From the IMG/VR virus record IMGVR_UViG_3300025117_000221, positions 1-24,565 of that record: a stretch of 24,565 bases of DNA; one strand, given 5' to 3'. Position 1 is the first letter of the stretch. The number at the start of each line of letters is the position of its first letter. The translations under genes and the position numbers were made by a program. Below the pieces are notes generated by a model that made no database searches, was not told where the DNA came from, and saw only the letters and a list, made by a program, of their open reading frames with translations. This stretch comes from a virus. Shown piece after piece: positions 1-7,291 of this stretch.

Positions 1-75
1 GATAAATGATTCGGGACTTGGTGGCCTATGGTTAGTGGATTTGGGATAGACAATTAAGATGGAAGATCAAGAGGG

Positions 76-165
76 TAAAAAATCGCGGCCAAAAAAATTT
101 CCGAAAATCCCATAAACGCGGCCGATGTTTGTCGCAGAATAAGTTTTTGAAAAACGCGGTTTCAG
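76..165 (+). repeat. Three CGCGG-centred motifs, candidate transposase end-binding sites
   Basis: An A-rich tract followed by CGCGG occurs three times in the gene-free first 205 bases: AAATCGCGGCC near 80-90, AAACGCGGCC near 114-123, and AAACGCGGTT near 152-161. Spacing is about 33 and 38 bases, all in the same orientation. In Mu, MuA binds three sites (L1-L3) inside the left end, so placement to the left of the immunity region fits that role. The match is short and the right end is not available for comparison, so this is a suggestion only. Confidence 0.3.
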
Positions 166-205
166 AGTAACGCAATCGGTTACAACATTTTATGGCCAAG
201 GTCTA

Positions 206-613
206 TCAAATTTCGGTCATGGTTCCTTTCCGCTTGATAGCAAATTCATCCCTCTCTTCTTCTGTCCAGGGAACGTAAATGATATCTGCGTCAGGGCAAG
301 CAGAAACGAGTCTGGAAAGAAATTGAAGATCAATATAAGCAGCAATCATCGGCCCACTGAAAGATATAGGCATGTTTTTCTTCGTGAAAAGTCTAATTGT
401 CGCGCCATCAAGATCAAGAAAATTATTCTTTGTTAATATTTTTACTGGCATATCGCCCAGTATTTCCTGTATAATCCCATCGAGGTTCGATTTTTGAGGA
501 ACAACGATCGCGGACTCCTTGGCGATTAACTTGTTGAGAATCGCTCCGCAAAACTTAAATGCTTTTCGCATCGCATCAGGATCGGGACCGTAAGAATTGA
601 TGAAGTAGATCAT
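206..613 (-). CDS. Hypothetical protein, 135 aa, in the immunity-side region
   Basis: I do not recognise the family. The product is a soluble-looking 135-residue protein with no membrane segment, starting MIYFINSYGPDPDAMRKAF. The minus-strand start has a fair ribosome site (AAGGA about 8 bases upstream). It lies left of the repressor and is transcribed away from the early genes; in Mu-like prophages this is where genes expressed in the lysogen, including cargo, are often found. Codon use is AT-rich like the neighbouring repressor and unlike the GC-rich phage body, which suggests a separate origin. A superinfection-exclusion or defence role is possible, but nothing in the sequence shows it. 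Confidence 0.6.
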   Translation of the reverse strand: MIYFINSYGPDPDAMRKAFKFCGAILNKLIAKESAIVVPQKSNLDGIIQEILGDMPVKILTKNNFLDLDGATIRLFTKKNMPISFSGPMIAAYIDLQFLSRLVSACPDADIIYVPWTEEERDEFAIKRKGTMTEI

Positions 614-640
614 TTTCGTAATCCTTTCATTGGTTTTATT

Positions 641-847
641 ATGAAGCTGACAAAAATATCAAAGTTGCTGAGATTGGCCACTAGTACAGAAGAATCACTT
701 CGTGGCGTAGATTGGAATGCCTTTAAATCGATAGAAAAGGCTGTTTCCTATATTAAATCGGCCGCCATATCAGAGAGAAAACGCTTAAAATCAAACCCAC
801 GCCGTGACACAACATTGGGCGATATAAAAAAGGTGTACGGCATCTAA
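641..847 (+). CDS. Small basic hypothetical protein, 68 aa
   Basis: This is a lysine- and serine-rich 68-residue protein, predicted helical, with a basic middle (ERKRLKSNPRR) that could contact nucleic acid. No family is recognised. It diverges from the 206-613 gene with only 27 bases between the two starts, so they would share one short promoter region. No good Shine-Dalgarno sequence precedes the ATG, which lowers confidence. It converges on the repressor gene, leaving 15 bases between their stop codons. Base composition is AT-rich like its neighbours. Confidence 0.45.
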   Translation: MKLTKISKLLRLATSTEESLRGVDWNAFKSIEKAVSYIKSAAISERKRLKSNPRRDTTLGDIKKVYGI

Positions 848-862
848 TTATCAATATCCACC

Positions 863-1825
863 TTACCTCTCCAGATCCCGGGCGTACCATATTACTTTGC
901 CGTTGACGCGGACGTTGGCTGTTGACATTTTATAGGGAGCATACTGCTTATTGTCGCTGATTATAAGGAGTTTATCAGGAAAAGAAGGCTGGACACGCTT
1001 GATCATAATCTCATCGTCAATTGAAATCGCGTAGATGCCGCCCTGGGAGGCAATACTATTACGGCCATGATCGACCAAGACAAGATCCCCGGAAAGAAGC
1101 GTCGGCTCCATACTGTCGCCGCTTACCTTGATCAGAGACATCTTATCAGGAGATCCCTTCCGCTGCATCCAGTCCTTTCTGAATGCGACACACATATCGG
1201 CGGTGTCTTCCGGGACCGTCCCGCCGCCGGCGCTTATACTTCCGGTCATCTGTCGGACAAAAACAAACGCCTCGGGAGGATTACAAGGTGGCGCGGGGAA
1301 AGACGGCGGCATGGGTGCCTCTGGGCCACAGATCTCCGGGTATTTCGCGCGGGCGCCAAAAAAGGGCTCGCCTTCACCATCCATTATCCAGTCTATGCTT
1401 ATCCTATAATGATTCTGGAAATAGGTAAGCGTTTCAAATTTAGGCATTTTAATGCCGCGACGATAATTATCGATGGTTGAAACCGACAACTCAAGAATTT
1501 TCGCAAGCTTGTTATTGGATAAATTATTTTCGGAAATTATATAGTTGATAGCCCACCTGACTCTACTTATTCTCTTATTTAAGTCAATACTCAATCCACG
1601 GACCAGCTCTTTAGGCAACTTTTCCTTATCTTCCTCTGAAATATCATTAATATCGACACAGAGCGTTCCTTCAATAATTTTTGAATATTTCCCCAGGATA
1701 GGAAGAACGTCTCGCCCCCAACCGTAATAGGTATTCCGAGAGACTCCGATTGATTTTGCAAATCGAGACACGGGTATCCCGATCTCCCGCCTTCGGTCGT
1801 CGATTTTTTTGAAAGATAATCCCAT
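863..1825 (-). CDS. Phage repressor, two HTH segments plus S24 (LexA/CI-type) peptidase
   Basis: This is the probable lysogeny repressor (320 aa from the ATG at 1825; a TTG at 1873 would add 16 residues but is less likely). Residues about 4-45 and 84-130 each look like a helix-turn-helix segment (FAKSIGVSRNTYYGW; LAKILELSVSTIDNYRRG). A Pro-rich linker (about 165-185) leads to an S24 peptidase domain. Catalytic Ser238 lies in GDSMEPT and Lys276 in MIKRVQ, and the Ala199-Gly200 pair in SISAGGG fits a RecA-stimulated self-cleavage site. In this family SOS damage causes self-cleavage and induction. Mu's own c repressor lacks this peptidase, so this is a lambda-like control module on a Mu-like phage. 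It diverges from the early operon across an operator-rich gap, and one operator copy sits just upstream of its ATG, suggesting autoregulation. Confidence 0.9.
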   Translation of the reverse strand: MGLSFKKIDDRRREIGIPVSRFAKSIGVSRNTYYGWGRDVLPILGKYSKIIEGTLCVDINDISEEDKEKLPKELVRGLSIDLNKRISRVRWAINYIISENNLSNNKLAKILELSVSTIDNYRRGIKMPKFETLTYFQNHYRISIDWIMDGEGEPFFGARAKYPEICGPEAPMPPSFPAPPCNPPEAFVFVRQMTGSISAGGGTVPEDTADMCVAFRKDWMQRKGSPDKMSLIKVSGDSMEPTLLSGDLVLVDHGRNSIASQGGIYAISIDDEIMIKRVQPSFPDKLLIISDNKQYAPYKMSTANVRVNGKVIWYARDLER

Positions 1826-1832
1826 ATTTTTC

Positions 1833-1959
1833 GGTTGACACCTTTCCGCGAGGGTGACAACTAAAGGTGTCAACCAGGCGATGTTATAAAATAGTTTATA
1901 TATTCAAGTAATTAATTCAGCATTACGCGAAAAGATGAAATATTTAGGTGACAACCTAA
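1833..1959. promoter_or_regulatory. Operator cluster: four GGTG(A/T)CAAC(C/T) sites
   Basis: Four copies of a 10-base motif lie between the divergent repressor and ner-like genes. They are GGTTGACACC at 1833-1842 (the motif on the minus strand), GGTGACAACT at 1853-1862, GGTGTCAACC at 1866-1875 and GGTGACAACC at 1947-1956. The last sits inside a dyad, TTAGGT-GACA-ACCTAA (1944-1959), directly upstream of the rightward promoter. The first and third form a 13-base inverted repeat (1833-1845 with 1863-1875). Position and repetition fit binding sites for the repressor and/or the Ner-like protein. The AT-rich stretch 1881-1945 between them probably contains the leftward repressor promoter, but I cannot fix its boxes. 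Confidence 0.75.
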
Positions 1960-1968
1960 AAAAAACGC

Positions 1969-1996
1969 TTGACACAGTACTTTCATGTGTTATAAA
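1969..1996 (+). promoter_or_regulatory. Rightward early promoter (sigma70-type)
   Basis: A perfect -35 box TTGACA (1969-1974) is followed after 16 bases by TATAAA (1991-1996). It points to the ner-like gene at 2050 and lies 10 bases downstream of the operator dyad at 1944-1959, as expected for a repressible early promoter (Pe in Mu). Confidence 0.8.
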
Positions 1997-2049
1997 CCCT
2001 AACCATACACGGTTCATTTTTAGACATCGGTCCCAAATGGAGAAGCACC

Positions 2050-2286
2050 ATGACACCTAACCGAATCCAGTTTGAACTCAAAGAGCGCGGCGCGACGCAG
2101 CGGGCGATTGCCCAGAAGATCGGCGTCTCGGAAGCGCACGTCTCCGACATTGTGCTCAAGAAGCGGATCTCCGACCGGGTTATGCGGGCCGTGGCCGAAG
2201 CCATCGGCGCGCCGATCCAGAAGGTCTTCCCGGAGTACTACAACGCCCCGGCGAAGCGGCGGACGAGCAAGATCGCCCCCGTTTAG
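2050..2286 (+). CDS. ner: Ner-like HTH regulator, first early gene
   Basis: This 78-residue protein is a single helix-turn-helix domain (about residues 12-40, TQRAIAQKIGVSEAHVSDIV) with a short basic tail. By position and size it corresponds to Mu Ner, the Cro-like protein that turns down early and repressor transcription after induction. It is the first gene behind the early promoter, and a GGAGAAG ribosome site precedes its ATG. The fold is closer to the general Cro/XRE type than to Mu Ner itself, so the symbol expresses positional equivalence. It ends in TAG and is followed by the next early gene after about 30 bases. Confidence 0.75.
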   Translation: MTPNRIQFELKERGATQRAIAQKIGVSEAHVSDIVLKKRISDRVMRAVAEAIGAPIQKVFPEYYNAPAKRRTSKIAPV

Positions 2287-2319
2287 GCTAACTAATAAGC
2301 CTTTTAGGAGCGCATGTCA

Positions 2320-2835
2320 ATGACAAAGCAACGGAAAAGTTTAGACGCCTGTCAATCTGCCCTTGATTTCGACCAACCCATCGAAGCCTACACCCAGCTC
2401 CGCGACCAGCTCGTCAAGGCGGTGCCCGCGCCGATCGAGGCGAAGGAGTTCCGTTACGAGGAGTACTGCATCGAGATTGCCGTATCGATCAAGAAGGCGA
2501 TCAGGGCCTCCGGCATGAGCCGCGAGCAGATCGCCGATGAAATCAATGACTTTTACGGCTGGCCGAAAAACGACGGCCGGAAATCCCTGACCATCCACAT
2601 GCTGAACAATCACCTTTCCAAACCTACCGAATACCCCCTCCCGCTGTCCTTGATCCACGCCGTTCATCGCATCACCGGCTCCCTGGAGCCGCTTGCGACG
2701 ATGGCCGAGATGGAAGGGGCGCGGATCATCACCGGGGACGAGGTGCGAAAGTTGGCGCTCGGTAAAATCGACGACGCAATCCAGGAGATGCAAAAATTGA
2801 AACGGTCGTTTCGGACCCACCCGGAAGCCGCCTGA
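2320..2835 (+). CDS. Early-region hypothetical protein, 171 aa
   Basis: This is an unrecognised soluble protein in the early operon. Residues around 45-95 (SIKKAIRASGMSREQIADEI) look like a helix-turn-helix, and the rest is helical and charged. Proteins of this kind sit between ner and the transposase in Mu-like prophages, but I know no experimental function. Two ATG codons compete: at 2314 only three bases separate AGGAG from the start, while at 2320 nine bases do, so 2320 is preferred. A second DNA-binding regulator of the early region is possible. Confidence 0.65.
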   Translation: MTKQRKSLDACQSALDFDQPIEAYTQLRDQLVKAVPAPIEAKEFRYEEYCIEIAVSIKKAIRASGMSREQIADEINDFYGWPKNDGRKSLTIHMLNNHLSKPTEYPLPLSLIHAVHRITGSLEPLATMAEMEGARIITGDEVRKLALGKIDDAIQEMQKLKRSFRTHPEAA

Positions 2836-2864
2836 CGGGGCAAACAGACAAAGGAGGGACCACG

Positions 2865-3323
2865 ATGAAGCTGGCAACGGACATAAAAGCTATGGAGGTC
2901 ATTCTTACAAAGGCCGAAAGAATCGGCGTTTTATCAGAGATCATAACCTCATTTAACAGCGAGGAAGGGGAGGAGAAATCGGACCAGGCGGAATATTTTA
3001 TTAGTCACCTCGCAAACGCGATAACGGATCTCTCCGATGAAATTGTTTCCATCACGTATAGGGTTTCTCTCCCCGGGATAATGGCGGCACAGAAGAATAT
3101 GGGCGATGCGCCGCCAAAGACAGGCGACATGGCATACAAGGCGTCGGAGATCGCCCGCATGACAGGAAAATCGACGAGGGCCATTGAGATTCGGTCGCAA
3201 AAGGAAGCCTGGAACTATACAGAGAAAATAGGACGAGGCCGAGGCGGGAAAACCAGAGAATACCCCTTTTCTGCACTCCCCCCCGATGTCCAGAACGCCG
3301 TGGCTCAAAACGTGAGGGAATAA
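2865..3323 (+). CDS. Protein with a C-terminal Mu-type DNA-binding domain
   Basis: This 152-residue protein has two parts. Residues 1-80 are helical, acidic and unrecognised. Residues about 88-150 closely resemble the N-terminus of the transposase encoded at 3505: both share a SEI/KEI...MTGKS/MGKS core, a Tyr-Pro pair and an ALPPDVQ(N/V)AV ending. That is the Mu DNA-binding winged-helix type (PF02316) used by MuA and the Mu c repressor. A free-standing copy could compete with transposase for operator or enhancer sites, as Mu repressor does, or assist it. A strong AAAGGAGG site precedes the ATG. The regulatory role is inferred. Confidence 0.75.
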   Translation: MKLATDIKAMEVILTKAERIGVLSEIITSFNSEEGEEKSDQAEYFISHLANAITDLSDEIVSITYRVSLPGIMAAQKNMGDAPPKTGDMAYKASEIARMTGKSTRAIEIRSQKEAWNYTEKIGRGRGGKTREYPFSALPPDVQNAVAQNVRE

Positions 3324-3343
3324 AGAACTGAACGGAGGAGCCG

Positions 3344-3499
3344 ATGAAAACCATAAGTGCTGGAATATTGAGAGATAAGACACTGGATGGACTGGATAGA
3401 TTCTTTGACGGTACCGGCCTTAAATGGTGCTGCTGGGCGATAATCATCATGGCCGTCATGTACTTCGGGCCGGTTTGCATCCGGATCCTGGCGAGGTGA
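3344..3499 (+). CDS. Small single-pass membrane protein, 51 aa
   Basis: A 51-codon frame with a good ribosome site (CGGAGGAG, then ATG at 3344) lies in the 180-base gap before the transposase. Residues about 28-48 form one hydrophobic helix (WCCWAIIIMAVMYFGPVCI) preceded by a charged segment, with a short basic end (RILAR). It stops six bases before the transposase ATG, so the two are probably co-translated. Family and function are unknown. Confidence 0.6.
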   Translation: MKTISAGILRDKTLDGLDRFFDGTGLKWCCWAIIIMAVMYFGPVCIRILAR

Positions 3500-3504
3500 C
3501 GCTA

Positions 3505-6183
3505 ATGACGGGCGACTGGGCATTCGCGGCGAAGGAGATCAGCGGTTTTATGGGAAAATCTAAACAGGCCATTATAAAACGAGCGAAAAAAGAGGGGTGG
3601 CCGTTTGTTGAAGAACAAGGGAACGGGGGAATATCTCGCCAATACCCCCTGCCCGCCTTGCCGCCCGACGTCCAGGTCGCCGTATATAATAGGGAAGGCG
3701 CTCCGGAGTCGATGCTGCAGTATCTGTCGCCCGCCGTCGCCCTGGCGGCGATGGAACGGCCGGCCGCCGTGCCGACGTTTGCCGAGACAGTTCAGCCCGT
3801 GAGGGCCAAGCGGGTCCGTCGGGTGGCCCCCCGGGTCGGTTCCCTCCTCCCCGAGGGGTCCCCGGCGGCGCCCGCACATAATATAAAGGATACAGGGGGC
3901 GAGGAGACGGGAATCAATGGAAGCCTGCGCGGTTCCAACCGCCGATTAAGTTCGACGGCTCTGGCTGACAACCGGTCCGCATTTTCACCCCGCCCCGCCT
4001 CCTCATATAATAAGGAAGGGGCGGCAGCCGAACCCCTCCCGGAGGTCCCCGGCAGGAGTGCCGGGAGAACGCCGGCGGCCCCTTCCTTTCCTCCAACTAC
4101 TGTACAAACGTATAGTGCCGGCGGCAACACGCCCGCCCCCCGTTTCGCGCCCATGTCCGCCCCCGGCATCCTCCCTGTCCGACGCTACACCTACGAAGAC
4201 CTTCCCGCCTGGTCGCCCGAGCGCGCGATCTCCGGGGACGCCCTCCGTAATGTCCGGGTCGGCAAGATCCTGGCCGTCCTGCGCGACGTGGACGCGCAGC
4301 CGCGCGACTGGGCGAAAGGCGCGAATGCCTGGAAGAAGTACGTGGCAATCAAGCACGCGGTCGCCCTGCAATCGATCTACCGCTGGATCGACAAATTCGA
4401 CAAGCGCGGGATCGCCGGCCTCGAGCACCGCAAGTCAAACGCCGGAAAATCAAAGTCATGGTCCGTCGAGGCGTTAGATTTCTGGGTCGGCCTGACCCTG
4501 AAACCCGAGCACCGCAAGATCGACCTCGCCACCCTCTACCAGGATGCGCTGCTCATCGAGGCCGGCCGCCGCGGCTGGGAGATCGGCTGCTACGCGTCCG
4601 CCGTCTGGTGGCATCGCAAAAAGGCCACCCCGCTGCTGCTCGCCATGCAAAACGGCGGCATGCGCGCCCTGGACAACATGCTGCCCCCGGTCCTCCGCGA
4701 CTATTCCGATCTGGCCCCGTTCGAGATGCTCGTCGGCGATCAGCACCGCTTCGATTTTTGGGTGGTCGATGACGACACCGGCGCCGTCTTCCGTCCGGAG
4801 TGTTTCCTCTGGCAGGATCTGCGCACCCGGATCATCTATGGCATCGCCTTCGACCACCATTACGACGCCCATCTCTGCGGCCTGGCGCTGCGGGTAGGCA
4901 TACATATTTATGGATGTTTTACCGGCATTTACACCGACAACGGCAAGCCGGAACTCTCCAAATACATGATGGGAATCCTCTCCGAGATCCGCCACCTGGG
5001 CATGGAGTGGAACCTCACCGAAGACGCCCCGATGGACGTCCTGGACGTGGACCCGGAGGAGGTAGACCCGGTCGTCACGCGCATTGCACCCGGCACCCAC
5101 AAGAAGGCCGTCATTAAAAACGCCAAGGCGAAGATGAATGAAGGAACTTTCTGCGTGATCGAGAACGTCCTCCGGAGCCACTTCCGCATCGCCGGCAGCG
5201 TCAAACGCCTGACCGACGACCCCGACACCCAGGACATGGACCATGCCGAGGCGCAGAGATTAGCCAAGGAAAACAAGCTGCTTCTCGCCTCTGAATTCTA
5301 CCTGACCTGCTACCGCGCCGCCGATTATTACAACCGCGAAAAGCCCCATCGGGGCGTCCGCAAGGAGTGGATCTGGAAGCCCCGGCCCGCGGAAGCCACC
5401 CCGTATGAATGCCTGATGGCCTGCTACGCCGACGGTTGGAGGCCCCGCTGGATCTCCGACGAGGCGGCGGACCACATCTTCCTGAAGCGCCAATCCCGGA
5501 CGGTGCAGCTCGGCCGGGTGACGATCGACGGCGAGATCTACGAACACGACGCCCTCCTGGGCCTGCCCAAGAGCCAGCGCGTGGATTGCCGGTTCAACCC
5601 GTTGGAACGGGACGTGATCCTCGTTTATCTGGACGAAAAATTCCTCTGCCCGGCGCACCCGGTCGAATATTCATCCATGAAGAATGAAGATCTGGCGAAG
5701 AAAAAGATCGTGGAAAAGCGCGCGAAACGCAAGGCGATTGCCGACAACTTCCGCGCGATCATCAAGAGCATCCCGGACCTGCGGGAGTACTCCAAGATCC
5801 CGGAGGCCGAGAAGGTGGCGGCCGTCGTCGGCGAGGAGAAGAAGCGGATCGAGGCCGCCCGGGCGAACCTGACGCGCGCCCTCGAGCCCGAGGAGCTGGC
5901 CGCCGAGATGGCGAAGATGGAGGCCCTGAACGAGCGCCTGCCCGACGGCCGGTCGGCCGCCTTCGCCATGTCGGCGATGGGGAAGCCCGTACCGCCGCGG
6001 CCGTCAGAATTCATGAGCCGGGAGCTTCGTTATGAATGGTGCCTGAAGTGCGAAATGGCCGGCGGAGATCTGTCCGAGGAAGACAAGATTTTCGTGGGGC
6101 AACACGAAGCCAACATGACACCCGCCCAGCGCGAGCGCGCACAGTTTGATCATGAGTACGGGAGGGCATATGGGGCCGTATAA
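3505..6183 (+). CDS. MuA-type DDE transposase
   Basis: This is the transposase for integration and replicative transposition, 892 aa against about 660 in Mu. The ATG at 3505 follows GAGGTG with good spacing; an upstream in-frame ATG at 3424 lies inside the previous gene and lacks this. Domains: Mu-type winged-helix DNA-binding domain (about 1-63); a long Pro/Ala/Arg-rich linker (about 75-225); further HTH-like DNA-binding segments (about 230-330); an RNase H-fold catalytic core; then a charged, helical C-terminal region that in Mu contacts MuB. Likely catalytic acids are Asp412 (LVGDQHR), Asp478 (IYTDNGKPE) and Glu553 (CVIENVLRSH); the 66-residue Asp-Asp spacing is close to Mu's. The extra length is mostly the linker. 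The gene overlaps the following small one by 14 bases. Confidence 0.95.
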   Translation: MTGDWAFAAKEISGFMGKSKQAIIKRAKKEGWPFVEEQGNGGISRQYPLPALPPDVQVAVYNREGAPESMLQYLSPAVALAAMERPAAVPTFAETVQPVRAKRVRRVAPRVGSLLPEGSPAAPAHNIKDTGGEETGINGSLRGSNRRLSSTALADNRSAFSPRPASSYNKEGAAAEPLPEVPGRSAGRTPAAPSFPPTTVQTYSAGGNTPAPRFAPMSAPGILPVRRYTYEDLPAWSPERAISGDALRNVRVGKILAVLRDVDAQPRDWAKGANAWKKYVAIKHAVALQSIYRWIDKFDKRGIAGLEHRKSNAGKSKSWSVEALDFWVGLTLKPEHRKIDLATLYQDALLIEAGRRGWEIGCYASAVWWHRKKATPLLLAMQNGGMRALDNMLPPVLRDYSDLAPFEMLVGDQHRFDFWVVDDDTGAVFRPECFLWQDLRTRIIYGIAFDHHYDAHLCGLALRVGIHIYGCFTGIYTDNGKPELSKYMMGILSEIRHLGMEWNLTEDAPMDVLDVDPEEVDPVVTRIAPGTHKKAVIKNAKAKMNEGTFCVIENVLRSHFRIAGSVKRLTDDPDTQDMDHAEAQRLAKENKLLLASEFYLTCYRAADYYNREKPHRGVRKEWIWKPRPAEATPYECLMACYADGWRPRWISDEAADHIFLKRQSRTVQLGRVTIDGEIYEHDALLGLPKSQRVDCRFNPLERDVILVYLDEKFLCPAHPVEYSSMKNEDLAKKKIVEKRAKRKAIADNFRAIIKSIPDLREYSKIPEAEKVAAVVGEEKKRIEAARANLTRALEPEELAAEMAKMEALNERLPDGRSAAFAMSAMGKPVPPRPSEFMSRELRYEWCLKCEMAGGDLSEEDKIFVGQHEANMTPAQRERAQFDHEYGRAYGAV

Positions 6184-6592
6184 AAAAGACACAACCAATC
6201 GGGTTTTAAAGTCAATAAAAAATGCGATGACGGCCGAATCCATGCGTTTTGATCCGTACACCGATCTTGAAATTATCGAAGCATACCAACATCGGCGCCC
6301 GGCTAAAATCAGCGTTCTCCCGTGCCCGATTCCGCTTTACCGGTGCTACTTCATCGAAGATCAAACCGTTGCAACCTACATGTCGCACTTGCTCAGGAGT
6401 GAATACGATATTTTTTCGCGCATTGTGAAGGGCCGTCATAATTTTCAGCCCCACATCGAATTATTTGTGATTACAGACAACCAGGTTGTCTTGGAGGAGA
6501 AGATCTGTGGGTCCATTCTTGCCCATCTTCTTTTTCGGTTTCATCACCGGATAGCCAAGAACTATGTCAGTGACGAGCGTTTTCTTTTCTGA
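6170..6592 (+). CDS. Hypothetical protein between transposase and ATPase genes
   Basis: This is a 140-residue unrecognised protein, basic at the N-terminus and hydrophobic-aromatic in the second half (ILAHLLFRFHHRIAK), without a clear membrane helix. The ATG at 6170 follows GGAGGG closely; an in-frame ATG at 6146 lies deeper inside the transposase gene. Base composition is visibly more AT-rich than the flanking transposase and ATPase genes, so it may be a later insertion into the early operon. It overlaps the transposase by 14 bases and ends 12 bases before the ATPase start. No function can be assigned. Confidence 0.6.
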   Translation: MGPYKKDTTNRVLKSIKNAMTAESMRFDPYTDLEIIEAYQHRRPAKISVLPCPIPLYRCYFIEDQTVATYMSHLLRSEYDIFSRIVKGRHNFQPHIELFVITDNQVVLEEKICGSILAHLLFRFHHRIAKNYVSDERFLF

Positions 6593-6604
6593 GGAGAGGA
6601 ACAA

Positions 6605-7291
6605 GTGAAATCTGAATTCATCGAGAATGCGAACACGCGGAAATTCTTTGAGATCTGCACCGAGCTGTCCGACATGTCGTCCATGATCGGGCCGTCGCTG
6701 GCGATGGTCACCGGCCCGGCCGGGCGCGGCAAGACCGAGGCGGCCCGCCGCTTCGCCACCCAGACCGAGGCGATCTATCTCCCGCCGCTCAACACCCGGA
6801 CCCCGACGATGGTTCTCCGGGAAATCGCGTTTGAACTGGCGGGCATGCGGCCCGTCCGGTCCGACGCCTGCCTCCAGATCATCAGCGACGAGATGGCCAA
6901 AGAGCGCCGCCTGATCATGATCGACGAGGCGGATCTGCTCGCCATGCAGGTCCTGGAGATGCTCCGGAACGTCAACGAACGCTATGCCTGCCCGATCCTG
7001 CTGATCGGCGAGGACGACCTGAAGGGCCGGATCGCCTCCCGGCGCCGTCTGCAGAGCCGGATCCGCCGGCGTCTGGAATTCGGCCCGGTCACGCAGCAGG
7101 ACGTGGCCTTTTTCTTCAAACAATCCCTGGTCGTGGCCCCGCCCGCCGTCACCGCCCTGATCCAGCAGCACGCAAAGGGCGACTGGCGGCCGGTGATGAC
7201 GGCGGCGATCGGCATCGAACGCGCCATGAAGGCGACCGGAACCAACGAGATCTCCGTGGAGATGACGAAAGATGTCCTCAAAAGCGCCTAA
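6605..7291 (+). CDS. MuB-like AAA+ ATPase, transposition target selection
   Basis: This 228-residue ATPase has Walker A GPAGRGKT (37-44) and Walker B LIMIDE (103-108), followed by a sensor-like LLIGEDD. In Mu, MuB coats target DNA, delivers it to the transposase complex and gives target immunity. The protein is shorter than Mu's (about 312 aa) because it lacks the N-terminal HTH extension, which is common in the AAA_22-type homologues of Mu-like prophages. The start is GTG at 6605 behind GGAGAGGA. It follows the transposase at one gene's distance and overlaps the next gene by 20 bases. Confidence 0.9.
   Translation: MKSEFIENANTRKFFEICTELSDMSSMIGPSLAMVTGPAGRGKTEAARRFATQTEAIYLPPLNTRTPTMVLREIAFELAGMRPVRSDACLQIISDEMAKERRLIMIDEADLLAMQVLEMLRNVNERYACPILLIGEDDLKGRIASRRRLQSRIRRRLEFGPVTQQDVAFFFKQSLVVAPPAVTALIQQHAKGDWRPVMTAAIGIERAMKATGTNEISVEMTKDVLKSA

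Noticed and set aside
1067-1480. Plus-strand ORFs opposite the repressor
   Set aside because: They lie opposite the S24 repressor, whose catalytic residues and HTH patterns are clear.
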